Source of the DNA: Rossellomorea sp. AcN35-11
Lineage (GTDB): Bacteria > Bacillota > Bacilli > Bacillales > Bacillaceae_B
Direction: 5' to 3'
Length of the DNA: 64,000 nt
Assembly: GCA_030388825.1 (NCBI GenBank)
Contig: CP128835.1
Location: 1,978,001 to 2,042,000 of the forward strand
The translations under genes were made by a program, and so were the position numbers. How positions within the stretch are numbered: the stretch's first letter is position 1; each line of letters starts with the position of its first letter. Under the pieces are notes generated by a model, which saw only the letters and a list, made by a program, of their open reading frames with translations, did no database searches and had not been told where the DNA came from. This document shows, piece after piece, positions 53,059 to 61,237 of the stretch.

Positions 53059-54324
53059 TCAATAGATGGGGAAGGTGAGTTCATAAACGGCCCGCGGCCT
53101 TCCTTGTGCATACGTCATTTCTTCTCCAATGATCTTGGCCGAATTGTTGTCGACCAGTTTCTTTAAGATCCGTTCCGTAGAGCGCCGTGTAATTTGCATG
53201 TAGTCAGAAAGCTCTGCCGCAGTGAAATCACGGGACGAACGGGATTTGTAAAATTGAATGATTTTGGATAAGTTGGACGGACTTAATTTTAATTGTTTGG
53301 CAAGAGACAGCATTTCGGGGTGATCATTTTTCAGATGCTGTTTCTTGTTTTTATCAGGGTAAGGTCCTGACATCTCTTTTTCCTCATTTAGAATAAAGGC
53401 GCAGCCATCAGAATCAACCTTTCCTGCAAATGACAACGCGATCTGTGCGTTTGCCTCTGCCTGCGCAGCCGTATGACCGTATCCGAACCCTGCAAGCACG
53501 GGGTGTTCAAGTTGGAACAGGGAATGAAAGTCGGTGCTTTCCAAGAAATGTTCAATGCTTCCCCTATTGCTGTAAATCGTGTAGGAAGTATCATCCTCAC
53601 TTTTTTGGAGGGTTCCCTTCATCAAGCGGGCGAGCTTATGAAGATGTTCATATTCACCATCCCATTCTTGGACTGAAAGACGGGCAGCAGCGATTGTGGC
53701 CGCCTTTCTTTTAGAAAGAAGGGATTGGGAATGAGCTTCATCGATAGCCCGTATCAGCGACTTGGCAGGGTCGATCATTCTCATGCAAGGGATTTGTAAA
53801 TCGACAAGCCGGTCATAAACAGCATGAATGCTCGTTAAGGCCAACTCCGTTTTACCATCCTGAAATAACTGCCGGTGGAAGTCTGTATATTCCGTGATGT
53901 TAAAGTTGTGGGGAAGGCGCTCTTTATAATCCATCACATATGGGGGCGGGTTCTTGAGATGTAAGTCTGACGCAACGTGATCGATGAAAGAAAGATCCAT
54001 TAAATCGATGGAAACACGGTCTGGTTCAATCTGATGATGGTGCAGGATATAAAGCAGTGATGTCACAAGGGCCGTTTCATCCTGTTCAAGGTAAAGGACC
54101 GGGACCGTTAATGTGCGGCAGGCTTGTTTTGAAAAAAAGTAAGGCAGTGCCCCGGAAAACAAAACGGCATCACAGGGTGTGATTTCTTTAATATGCTTGC
54201 TTGCTTCCTGGGGTTCACGGTATATATAGGGAACCAGTTCAATGTGGTTCAAGTTCGGGGCAATGGACGCCTGGACACGTTCTATGAACTCTTTGGACCC
54301 GATCAGGGCGATTTTCGTTTTCAT
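53059..54324 (-). CDS. Transcriptional regulator with PrpR-like N terminus and winged helix
   Basis: A 421-residue protein of three parts. Residues 1-170 (KIALIGSKEFIERVQASI, AVLFSGALPYFFSK) resemble a periplasmic-binding-like sensing fold of PrpR_N type. Residues about 215-330 carry AGFGYGHTAAQAEANAQIAL, like the GGDEF-related GTP-cyclohydrolase III fold. The C terminus is a winged helix (FTAAELSDYMQITRRSTERI, LKKLVDNNSAKI). Convergent with nhaC and divergent from the epimerase gene, with the direct-repeat operator in its own promoter. I know of such regulators in Bacillaceae but not of a defined ligand. Confidence 0.65.
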   Translation of the reverse strand: MKTKIALIGSKEFIERVQASIAPNLNHIELVPYIYREPQEASKHIKEITPCDAVLFSGALPYFFSKQACRTLTVPVLYLEQDETALVTSLLYILHHHQIEPDRVSIDLMDLSFIDHVASDLHLKNPPPYVMDYKERLPHNFNITEYTDFHRQLFQDGKTELALTSIHAVYDRLVDLQIPCMRMIDPAKSLIRAIDEAHSQSLLSKRKAATIAAARLSVQEWDGEYEHLHKLARLMKGTLQKSEDDTSYTIYSNRGSIEHFLESTDFHSLFQLEHPVLAGFGYGHTAAQAEANAQIALSFAGKVDSDGCAFILNEEKEMSGPYPDKNKKQHLKNDHPEMLSLAKQLKLSPSNLSKIIQFYKSRSSRDFTAAELSDYMQITRRSTERILKKLVDNNSAKIIGEEMTYAQGRPRAVYELTFPIY

Positions 54325-54343
54325 AACAATCTCCTTTCTGAAT

Positions 54344-54365
54344 TAACGACTATATAGCGACATTA
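54344..54365. promoter_or_regulatory. Direct-repeat operator between regulator and epimerase genes
   Basis: TAACGACTATATAGCGACATTA matches 51575-51597 at 19 of 22 positions, including the 11-base spacing of the two CGAC units. It serves a divergent promoter pair. Confidence 0.65.
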
Positions 54366-54412
54366 TACCAAGTGGAAATGAAATTTGTTAGGTTATAAGG
54401 AGTGTTTATCAT

Positions 54413-55522
54413 ATGATCATAAAAAAAATGAAGCTGTATGCTATTCGATTACCACTGAAACAGCCTTTTATCATAAGTTACCATACCTATCACGATATGC
54501 CTTCTATCATTTTGGAAATGGAGACGGATGAAGGAATCATTGGATATGGTGAAGCAGTGGCTGATGAACATGTGACGGGTGAAACGTGGGAAAGCACATT
54601 TCAGGTGCTTCAGCATACACTCGCCCCGAAACTGATCGGGGAGAATCCTTTTCATATTGAAAGAATTCATGAGCTGATGGATAAAGCCATCTACAATGCC
54701 CCGACAGCAAAGGCGGCCATCGATATCGCTTGCTATGATGCCATTGGGAAAAAAGTGAATCAGCCTGTTTATCAGCTGCTTGGCGGCCGGTATCATCAAG
54801 AATTCCAGCTTACCCACGTCCTGAGCATTACAGAGCCGGGTACGATGGCAGACGAAGCGGCCAGTATGATTGAAAAAGGATTTCAATCTTTTAAAATGAA
54901 GGTTGGAACTGATGTCGACCTGGATATTGAAAGAATTCGGAAGGTCAGGGAACGTGTCGGTATGGAAGTGCCGATCAGGGTGGATGTGAATCAGGGCTGG
55001 AAGAACAGCGGTCAAACCCTGAAGGCACTGCGGAATCTTCAAGACTTAAACATTGATTGGCTTGAGCAGCCCGTTTTGGCGGATGATGTAGATGGGATGG
55101 TTCGGATCAAATCCAAGACAGATATCCCTCTTATGATTGATGAAGGGCTGAAAGGCGTACGTGAAATGCGTGAGATCATCCGGAAGCAGGCAGCGGATAA
55201 AGTGAATATCAAATTGATGAAAAGTGGAGGGATCTACCCGGCAGTCAAACTTGCCCACATGGCTGAGATGGCAGGGATTGAATGCCAGGTCGGTTCGATG
55301 GTCGAGTCATCGATCGCGTCTGCAGCGGGATTCCATGTTGCTTTTTCCAAAAAGGTCATCACTAGTGTAGAATTGACGGGACCAATTAAATTTTCACAGG
55401 ACATCGGAGACCTGCATTATGAAGTCCCATTTATCCGACTGTCGGAAAAAGCGGGCCTCGGTGTTAAAGTAGATAAAGATATTCTGGAAGAGTTGACAGA
55501 GTTCAAGAGTATCGTAGAGTAA
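54413..55522 (+). CDS. Dipeptide-epimerase-type enolase superfamily enzyme
   Basis: A 369-residue member of the mandelate racemase/muconate lactonising class. The catalytic set of the epimerase branch is present: FKMKVGTD (K-x-K), VDVNQGW, WLEQPV, LMIDEGL and VNIKLMKSGG (second Lys), each at the normal spacing. L-Ala-D/L-Glu epimerases such as YkfB belong here; the late specificity motif D-x-D reads VELTGP, so the dipeptide may differ. The next gene is 10 bases behind. AAGGAGTG before the ATG. Confidence 0.82.
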   Translation: MIIKKMKLYAIRLPLKQPFIISYHTYHDMPSIILEMETDEGIIGYGEAVADEHVTGETWESTFQVLQHTLAPKLIGENPFHIERIHELMDKAIYNAPTAKAAIDIACYDAIGKKVNQPVYQLLGGRYHQEFQLTHVLSITEPGTMADEAASMIEKGFQSFKMKVGTDVDLDIERIRKVRERVGMEVPIRVDVNQGWKNSGQTLKALRNLQDLNIDWLEQPVLADDVDGMVRIKSKTDIPLMIDEGLKGVREMREIIRKQAADKVNIKLMKSGGIYPAVKLAHMAEMAGIECQVGSMVESSIASAAGFHVAFSKKVITSVELTGPIKFSQDIGDLHYEVPFIRLSEKAGLGVKVDKDILEELTEFKSIVE

Positions 55523-55532
55523 GGAGCATGGA

Positions 55533-56252
55533 ATGATGGATCATCTATTCGAGGGATTTCTTGACAAAAACAATGAATCATACATCGTTCGTTTGTTAAG
55601 TAAAGAGCATATGAGCCAATTACAGCAGCTGCAGAAGCTTGTGGTGGATACATTGGCGGAAAAAAAGAATTTACAGCCTCTGACGTATGAGGAATTGGAC
55701 TATATTTTAACCGGAAACGGACTGATGATCGGAGCATTTACAGGGCAGGGATTAATCGCATTTCGCGCATTGTTGATCCCCCCTATTGATGAACAGCATC
55801 TGGGCCTGGATGTTGGATTGGAAGCAGGGGAACTACCAAGGGTAATCTATCAGGAAATTTCAAATGTACACCCCGATTACAGAGGGAACGGGCTCCAGCA
55901 AACACTGGCTCATCTGATCATGCAAGAACAGGGGAAGCTGGATCAAAGCTTCACCTATGTGGCGTGCACGGTTGCTCCCTTTAATATTCCCAGTTTAAAA
56001 GATAAGTTCAAGCAGGGAATGGAGATTGCTGCCCTTAAGATCAAGTACGTCGATCAATTACGCTATATTTTCATTAAGCGCCTAGATGGAGAGGGCAGAG
56101 GGGGAGAGATTTCTGAGATGATTTCTGAGATTGCCAGCGTTCCCATGGGGGATGTCGAGGGCCAGCAAGCTTTATTACAGGAAGGCTGGCGGGGTATTTC
56201 CCTGGAGAAAGAGGATGATGGGTTCAGAGTGTTGTATGTAAAAAGAAGATAG
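55533..56252 (+). CDS. GNAT family N-acetyltransferase
   Basis: A 239-residue protein; the acetyl-CoA site is EISNVHPDYRGNGLQQTLAH (V-x-P-x-Y-R-G-x-G), preceded by LIAFRALLIPP. The C terminus, about 60 residues, is unlike a standard GNAT and ends in a basic strand. AAGGAGC before the ATG, 10 bases from the epimerase: an operon. It may acetylate the epimerisation product or a related amino compound; inference only. Confidence 0.8.
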   Translation: MMDHLFEGFLDKNNESYIVRLLSKEHMSQLQQLQKLVVDTLAEKKNLQPLTYEELDYILTGNGLMIGAFTGQGLIAFRALLIPPIDEQHLGLDVGLEAGELPRVIYQEISNVHPDYRGNGLQQTLAHLIMQEQGKLDQSFTYVACTVAPFNIPSLKDKFKQGMEIAALKIKYVDQLRYIFIKRLDGEGRGGEISEMISEIASVPMGDVEGQQALLQEGWRGISLEKEDDGFRVLYVKRR

Positions 56253-56277
56253 AGCAGTAAAGAACTGAAACGAATTT

Positions 56278-56305
56278 GGCGTCCAAAAGGGCGCCTATTT
56301 CTGTT
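56278..56305 (+). terminator. Probable terminator of the epimerase operon
   Basis: GGCGTCC-AAAA-GGGCGCC hairpin (one G-T pair) and a T-rich tail. Confidence 0.65.
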
Positions 56306-56429
56306 TTTCTTCCGGGGCATTTGAACAACATTTAGTTCTTGTCGGTCATACTCACGTCACATTTCCCATCTATCATAAAAAACAATAGAAACTTCCATTG
56401 TAACCAGGGAAGCGGGATGAATTAGATAT

Positions 56430-56449
56430 TGAATGAATTACGTCATTCA
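56430..56449 (+). promoter_or_regulatory. Candidate operator before the two-component system
   Basis: Perfect dyad TGAATGA-ATTACG-TCATTCA, 48 bases upstream of a good -10 (TATAAT, 56497-56502) that has no recognisable -35. Otherwise 56306-56573 shows nothing. Confidence 0.45.
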
Positions 56450-56573
56450 GCAAATGAAAATAGACAGTGATATTATTTTTATTTCATCGCCTATACTATA
56501 ATAGTGACAATCAATATGAAAATTCCAACTCCGGGTTGTACATAAAGAAATCTTTTCAGAATGAGGTGTTATC

Positions 56574-57251
56574 TTGGCCACCATTTTAGTAGCAGATGAT
56601 GATCATTTCATCAGGGAACTGATCGGGATTTATTTGAAAAAAGAGGGCTATACCGTTGCGGAAGCAAATGATGGGGTGGAAGCTGCACAGCTTTTATCTG
56701 AGCGCACCATTCATTTATGTATCATTGATGTGATGATGCCAAACAAAAACGGGTGGGAGCTTTGTAAGGAGATAAGGGAGTTATATGACCTGCCAATTTT
56801 AATGGTTACGGCGAAGGGTGAGAGCGAGGATAAAGTAAAGGGCTTTCAGCAAGGGACGGATGATTATATTGTCAAGCCGTTTGATGCGCATGAATTAATC
56901 ATGCGGGTCAAGGCGCTGTTGAGGAGATACAAAATCAATACGGCAGATAGAGTGGCCATTGGAAATGTCATCATGGATGCGAACAGTATGGAAGTGACCG
57001 TTGATCATGAGCCTGTCCTTTTCCCGCTAAAAGAGTTTCAACTCCTGTACAAGCTTGCCAGTCATCCTGGTCAGGTGTTTTCAAGAGACCAGTTAATAGA
57101 AGAAATTTGGGGCAGTGATTTTGACGGTTTTGATCGAACCGTCGATTCCCATATTAAGAAGATTAGGAAGAAATTAAACCAGCAAAGGGCTTTCGATATC
57201 GTGACAATCAGGGGACTCGGCTATCGTTTAGAGGTATCGAAGGATGTTTAA
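56574..57251 (+). CDS. OmpR-family response regulator
   Basis: A 225-residue regulator with TTG start after GAGGTG. Receiver: ILVADDDHF, Asp52 in IIDVMMP, KPFDAHELIMR; winged helix: LASHPGQVFSRDQLIEEIWG and DSHIKKIRKKLN. It overlaps the kinase gene by eight bases. Related by type, not by close sequence, to the 44861-45541 regulator. Confidence 0.95.
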   Translation: MATILVADDDHFIRELIGIYLKKEGYTVAEANDGVEAAQLLSERTIHLCIIDVMMPNKNGWELCKEIRELYDLPILMVTAKGESEDKVKGFQQGTDDYIVKPFDAHELIMRVKALLRRYKINTADRVAIGNVIMDANSMEVTVDHEPVLFPLKEFQLLYKLASHPGQVFSRDQLIEEIWGSDFDGFDRTVDSHIKKIRKKLNQQRAFDIVTIRGLGYRLEVSKDV

Positions 57252-58593
57252 CACGTTATATGTTCGCGTTGTGGTCACCTTCATCTTGGTTGTCGGAATC
57301 AGTTTGACAGCCGCTTTCTATATCACCTTCAGCTATTATCAAGAACGAGTGTTAAATGAATTGGAGGAAGAAATGATCCAGGCGGGCAAGGTCATCATTC
57401 AGCTACAGAAAACGGTAGGACAAGAAAACCTTGAAAGCTATTTAGCGGGGATTCCGGTATTGACGATCGCCCTCTATTCAGAAGAGGGAGAAGTGAAGGT
57501 ATATGGAAAGCAGACGGATGAACCTTTGGCAGCTCCTTCTGACGTTCAGAAAGTGCTGAATGGAGGCGTGCATCGAGTACAATCCACGGAAAAACGAATG
57601 GTAAAAAAAGTCACAATCGGTTTGCCGTTTCAAGTGGAGGAAAAAAGATACGCGCTCTTTCTCAAACCAAGAATCATGGAGCGCATGGACTTTGTCGAAG
57701 AGGCTCTGCTGACCGTGTTAATGTATGTGTTGATCATCGGCAGCCTACTTTATTTACTGGCCGCTTACCTCTTAGTCAATCCAATCAAAAAGCTGACCGC
57801 CTTGACGACCAAAATCGCAAAAGGTGACTTCCGGCAAATCAACTCCATTAAGCAAAAGGATGAAATCGGTGAATTGGTCAGAAGCTTTAACAAAATGACA
57901 ACGGAACTGATGAAACTGGAAACGATGAGAAAAGAATTTATATCCAATGTTTCACATGATCTGCAGTCACCTTTAACATCGATCAGGGGCTTTGCTGTTG
58001 CCTTAAAGGAAAATGAGTTTTCTAAAGAACAGCAGGATCATTACTTAACCATTATTCAAAAAGAAAGTGAACGACTGGCAAAACTGAGTGAGAACTTACT
58101 GAAACTGTCCGTGTTGGAAAATAAAGACTCATTGTTAGAGAAAGAAACCTATCGCCTCGATCAACAGATCAAGCACGTTTTTTTAAGCCATCAGCCCCAG
58201 TGGCTTGAAAAAAAACTGGAGTTGGATTTAGAAAAAGTAGAAAAAGCAGAGATCACAGCCGACCGGTTGCAATTAGAGCAGGTATGGCATAACTTACTCA
58301 CCAACAGTATCAAATACTCCAATCCCTATGGGGAAATTAGAGTAGAGGTAAAGGAGATGGAAAACCAAATCCACGTTGTTTTTTCTGACACTGGGATGGG
58401 GATACCCGAAAAAGATCTTCCGTATCTTTTTGACCGCTTTTACAAAGTCGACAAAGCAAGGGTCCGTTCAGGCCAGGGCAGTGGACTAGGACTCGCCATT
58501 GTTAAGAAAATCATTGACCTTCATGAAGGCGAAATTACAATTGAAAGTGAAGTTGGGAAAGGAACTTCGATTCATATTGTGCTCCCGAAATAA
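57244..58593 (+). CDS. Sensor histidine kinase
   Basis: A 449-residue kinase with two helices (about residues 7-29 and 157-180) around a 125-residue outside domain, then HAMP, H-box NVSHDLQSPLTSIRG, N-box NLLTNSIKYSNPYGE, and GQGSGLGLAIVKKI. The H-box has Asp after the His and Gln-Ser for the usual Lys-Thr, as in several Bacillus kinases with phosphatase activity. The signal is unknown; no ABC transporter follows. Confidence 0.94.
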   Translation: MFNTLYVRVVVTFILVVGISLTAAFYITFSYYQERVLNELEEEMIQAGKVIIQLQKTVGQENLESYLAGIPVLTIALYSEEGEVKVYGKQTDEPLAAPSDVQKVLNGGVHRVQSTEKRMVKKVTIGLPFQVEEKRYALFLKPRIMERMDFVEEALLTVLMYVLIIGSLLYLLAAYLLVNPIKKLTALTTKIAKGDFRQINSIKQKDEIGELVRSFNKMTTELMKLETMRKEFISNVSHDLQSPLTSIRGFAVALKENEFSKEQQDHYLTIIQKESERLAKLSENLLKLSVLENKDSLLEKETYRLDQQIKHVFLSHQPQWLEKKLELDLEKVEKAEITADRLQLEQVWHNLLTNSIKYSNPYGEIRVEVKEMENQIHVVFSDTGMGIPEKDLPYLFDRFYKVDKARVRSGQGSGLGLAIVKKIIDLHEGEITIESEVGKGTSIHIVLPK

Positions 58594-58745
58594 CGGCAAA
58601 CTCTTTTATAGTAAGTAGTTCAATTTTTGTGGAGAAACATCTTAAATGGCAGATGAATTTGCATCCTTTTAGCACGGTAAATAGAAGAACCGTTTGTATT
58701 GATATATCGGCGTTTTATATGAACATAACAACAAAATATTATAAG

Positions 58746-58803
58746 AAACAGCACCCTAATTCGCACAATGGCTATTGTCATTGTGCGAATTAGGGTGCTG
58801 TTT
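58746..58803. terminator. Perfect 25-bp hairpin, likely two-way terminator
   Basis: Arms of 25 bases (core GCACCCTAATTCGCACAATG) are exact complements around the loop GCTATTGT, with T-runs to either side. It stands 150 bases after the kinase stop. Length and perfection are unusual for a plain terminator, so it could also be a small mobile repeat. Confidence 0.65.
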
Positions 58804-58902
58804 TACTTGTGAATTGGTATGTGATTATTATTCTGTTGCGAGAAAAATCAAGGATTTATTACATTATGTGGTAAAGTAAACTTGAAGATTATGAAAATTT
58901 AG

Positions 58903-58937
58903 TTCTTCGACTAACGGGCCATTTAATGGAATAAGGG
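58903..58937. repeat. Recurring accessory-gene element, complete copy
   Basis: TTCTTCGACTAACGGGCC directly followed by ATTTAATGGAATAAGGGG. It lies 68 bases before the HExxH gene and marks the left edge of the AT-rich cassette-like region. Confidence 0.6.
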
Positions 58938-59005
58938 GATTGTTTAAATGTGAATAATTTGAAATAATTGGTACTGGTATTCAACAATTATTAATGGAGT
59001 TTATT

Positions 59006-59536
59006 ATGGAAATTCAAATTTTATATAAAAATAATACAGAAAAAGAAGTTAGTATTGGGATTGATATAAAATTCTTAATTGAAAAATATGACTTAAAAGC
59101 CTTTGCCTTTACAAATGTTCTACTAATTGATGAGAAAGCTGATTTTCCTCATAGCCATCCAGTATTAACAATCAATTCTAGACACTTAGGGAAACGAAAT
59201 CTACTACTTTCCACATATATACACGAACAAATCCATTGGTTTGCAACTCAACATTTTCAGAGTATCAAAAAAGCAATTCAAGAATTAAAAACCATCTATC
59301 CAACCATACCTGTAGGATATCCTTATGGAGCTAGGGATGAGTTTTCAAATTACCTTCATATTATAATTAATTGGCTCGAGTTAGATGTTATGGCCAAAGT
59401 ATTAGAAAAAAGCAAGTATGAAGAAGTGCTAAGTTTTTTACAAACTGATCATTATACTTGGATATACAATGTTGTAATATCAGACAACGAACGAATCAAA
59501 GAGATTTTAGATAAGTATGAAATAAAATTAAAATAA
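59006..59536 (+). CDS. HExxH-containing hypothetical protein
   Basis: A 176-residue soluble protein. STYIHEQIHWFATQHF at about residues 70-85 contains H-E-x-x-H, the zinc motif of metallopeptidases, in a helix flanked by hydrophobic residues; a possible third ligand is Glu or Asp in YGARDEFSNYLHIIINWLEL about 40 residues later. ATG 59006 follows AATGGAG. I do not recognise the family. It may be an intracellular minigluzincin-like protease or a defunct relative. AT-rich, alone, close to a recurring element. Confidence 0.6.
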   Translation: MEIQILYKNNTEKEVSIGIDIKFLIEKYDLKAFAFTNVLLIDEKADFPHSHPVLTINSRHLGKRNLLLSTYIHEQIHWFATQHFQSIKKAIQELKTIYPTIPVGYPYGARDEFSNYLHIIINWLELDVMAKVLEKSKYEEVLSFLQTDHYTWIYNVVISDNERIKEILDKYEIKLK

Positions 59537-59732
59537 ATTAAACGATTTTGGAAATCGTTATGACTTATGATGCAATTATAAATTGTGAACGAATGTTGAA
59601 AATTCAATTTTGAGATTAAATAATATTGTGGGTGGAGTGAGGGAATTTAAAAGAGAAGGTTTCGGTTTTTGATGAAATTCTATATCAACTAAATTGAACT
59701 CCTGGCGTTATTTTATTTTGTGAGGTGTAAAT

Positions 59733-60431
59733 ATGAGAGATGAAAATAAGATATTCTTTCCTGAAAAAAATATTTACTTAATGGACAATCACAAGTGGGC
59801 TTTTTATATTTGGGAACTTGCAAGAGAAAAATCTATTATTAAATCTAATGCTACATTATTCCATGTAGATGCTCACCTTGATGACTGTCCATTCGTTTTA
59901 CAAGACAATCCTGAATACATAGAAATTAAAGGGTTACCATCTTTAAAGAGATTTACAGAAAACCATATTACATATGATACTTTTATTTGGCCAGCATTCG
60001 GAAGAGGGACAATTAATAATATTATTTATGTATCGGACTTTGACAATGAACCATTTGCGGATTGGACAACTAATTATGTTAAGGGTAGAACATATGAAGG
60101 TTTAAGAGTAAAAACTATCTCCCAATTCAAACAAATTGTTGAAGTTGGACAAGTTGATTCTTATATAGATAATAACTCTTTAATACTCAACCTAGACTTA
60201 GATTTTTTTAATGAAGAGAACTTTTTCAATGGAAAACCTAAATTAAAGAACGATAAAGAAGTGTATGATTCATTAACTTACCTTAAGGAAGCATTTAGTT
60301 GGGATTTAATTACTGTGGCTCTTTCTCCAGAATGTTGTGGTGGTGAAAAAGCTTCTCAACATTTGTTAGATATTTTTATTGATGTATTTAATCTTGATTT
60401 TGCCAAAGCATTCTCATGGGAGCATCTTTGA
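59733..60431 (+). CDS. UPF0489 family, peptide-arginase-like protein
   Basis: A 232-residue protein. FHVDAHLDDCPFVL (about residues 47-60) and LILNLDLDFFNEENFF (about 150-165) give D-x-H-x-D-D and D-x-D, the pattern of the arginase-like manganese site; TVALSPECCGGEKAS is the UPF0489 signature. Members that act on ribosomal peptides turn arginine into ornithine. No precursor peptide or other RiPP enzyme is visible within the window, so the partner is unknown. GTGAGGTG before the ATG. The frame after the stop (LYLSEEGYIKSETSLKDNQ to 60491) looks like a leftover C terminus of another gene. Confidence 0.78.
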   Translation: MRDENKIFFPEKNIYLMDNHKWAFYIWELAREKSIIKSNATLFHVDAHLDDCPFVLQDNPEYIEIKGLPSLKRFTENHITYDTFIWPAFGRGTINNIIYVSDFDNEPFADWTTNYVKGRTYEGLRVKTISQFKQIVEVGQVDSYIDNNSLILNLDLDFFNEENFFNGKPKLKNDKEVYDSLTYLKEAFSWDLITVALSPECCGGEKASQHLLDIFIDVFNLDFAKAFSWEHL

Positions 60432-60514
60432 GCTCTATCTTTCAGAAGAAGGTTATATCAAATCGGAAACATCACTGAAGGACAACCAATGATCTCTATT
60501 CCTGAGGTTCTCGC

Positions 60515-60547
60515 CTTCTTCAATTAATGGGCAGTTTAACGGAATAT
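60515..60547. repeat. Recurring accessory-gene element, complete copy
   Basis: CTTCTTCAATTAATGGGCAG followed by TTTAACGGAATAT. It separates the UPF0489 gene from the lipoprotein gene. Confidence 0.6.
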
Positions 60548-60598
60548 CGGAAACGTAATAAATTCGGCTTTCGTCTAATTCATAAAGGGGGCGTAAAA

Positions 60599-61033
60599 AT
60601 CAAAAAATGTTTGTATTTAATTATGGTTGTTGTGTTACTTGTAGGATGTTCGCTTGACTCTAGGGACTCAGCTGTTTATGAAAAGTTAAAAGTGTCACAG
60701 GAAGAAAATGTTCCTGAAAGAACACTTTTAACGAGAGAAGAGATGGACAATAAAAGAATGCGATACACTGAGGTCAAGATAGCAGAGGTGGGTGAAGAAG
60801 CTGCTAGGCTGTCTGTTGCTGATAGTTTTTCTGGGTTAAATAACCACTTTTCTTCTGGAGTTATGGATGTTTTAGATGCAGAAGGTAATAAATACCGTGC
60901 TATTTATATAGGCGACACATATGTAGAAAATTTTAGTGCTAAAAACGAGTATGAGAAAGCAGTGCTGGAGTTTTATCGGTCAAAGGACAAGGAAGACGAT
61001 AAGCCCTTTATCAAGTTTGAAGAGATGGATTAG
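60599..61033 (+). CDS. Small lipoprotein, possible ATC start
   Basis: Lipoprotein signal KKCLYLIMVVVLLVGCS with lipobox LVGC; mature part 127 residues, charged, no known domain (RYTEVKIAEVGEEAARLSVA, MDVLDAEGNKYRAIYIGDTY). The ribosome binding site AAAGGGGGCG is seven bases before an ATC that would begin a perfect signal peptide (I/M-K-K-C). ATG 60623 would lose the positive charges, and an upstream ATG at 60527 lies inside the recurring element. So either a non-standard ATC start is used or a base has changed. Secreted, membrane-anchored; function unknown. Confidence 0.65.
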   Translation: MKKCLYLIMVVVLLVGCSLDSRDSAVYEKLKVSQEENVPERTLLTREEMDNKRMRYTEVKIAEVGEEAARLSVADSFSGLNNHFSSGVMDVLDAEGNKYRAIYIGDTYVENFSAKNEYEKAVLEFYRSKDKEDDKPFIKFEEMD

Positions 61034-61041
61034 AGTTTAAA

Positions 61042-61127
61042 TTATTCCATTAAAGGGGGCAATAACTGAAGATCAGTTAAATGATCACCAGCTGTTGCCC
61101 TTCTTCAATTAACGGGCAGCATTCCTG
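61042..61127. repeat. Recurring accessory-gene element with hairpin
   Basis: TTATTCCATTAAAGGGGGC (61042-61060), a hairpin with arms GGGCAATAACTG and CAGCTGTTGCCC, then CTTCTTCAATTAACGGGCAG (61100-61119). It shows the full order of the element: half-site, GC hairpin that can act as terminator, half-site. It ends about 110 bases before the IS110 gene. Confidence 0.6.
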
Positions 61128-61237
61128 TTATGAAGAAAAATGGGGTTTGAACAAAAAAATAACCTCTTGGTATGATATGAGTGTCCAGAGCCGGCAAGCA
61201 AAACGGACGAAATCATATCTACCAGGAGGCCTTCATA

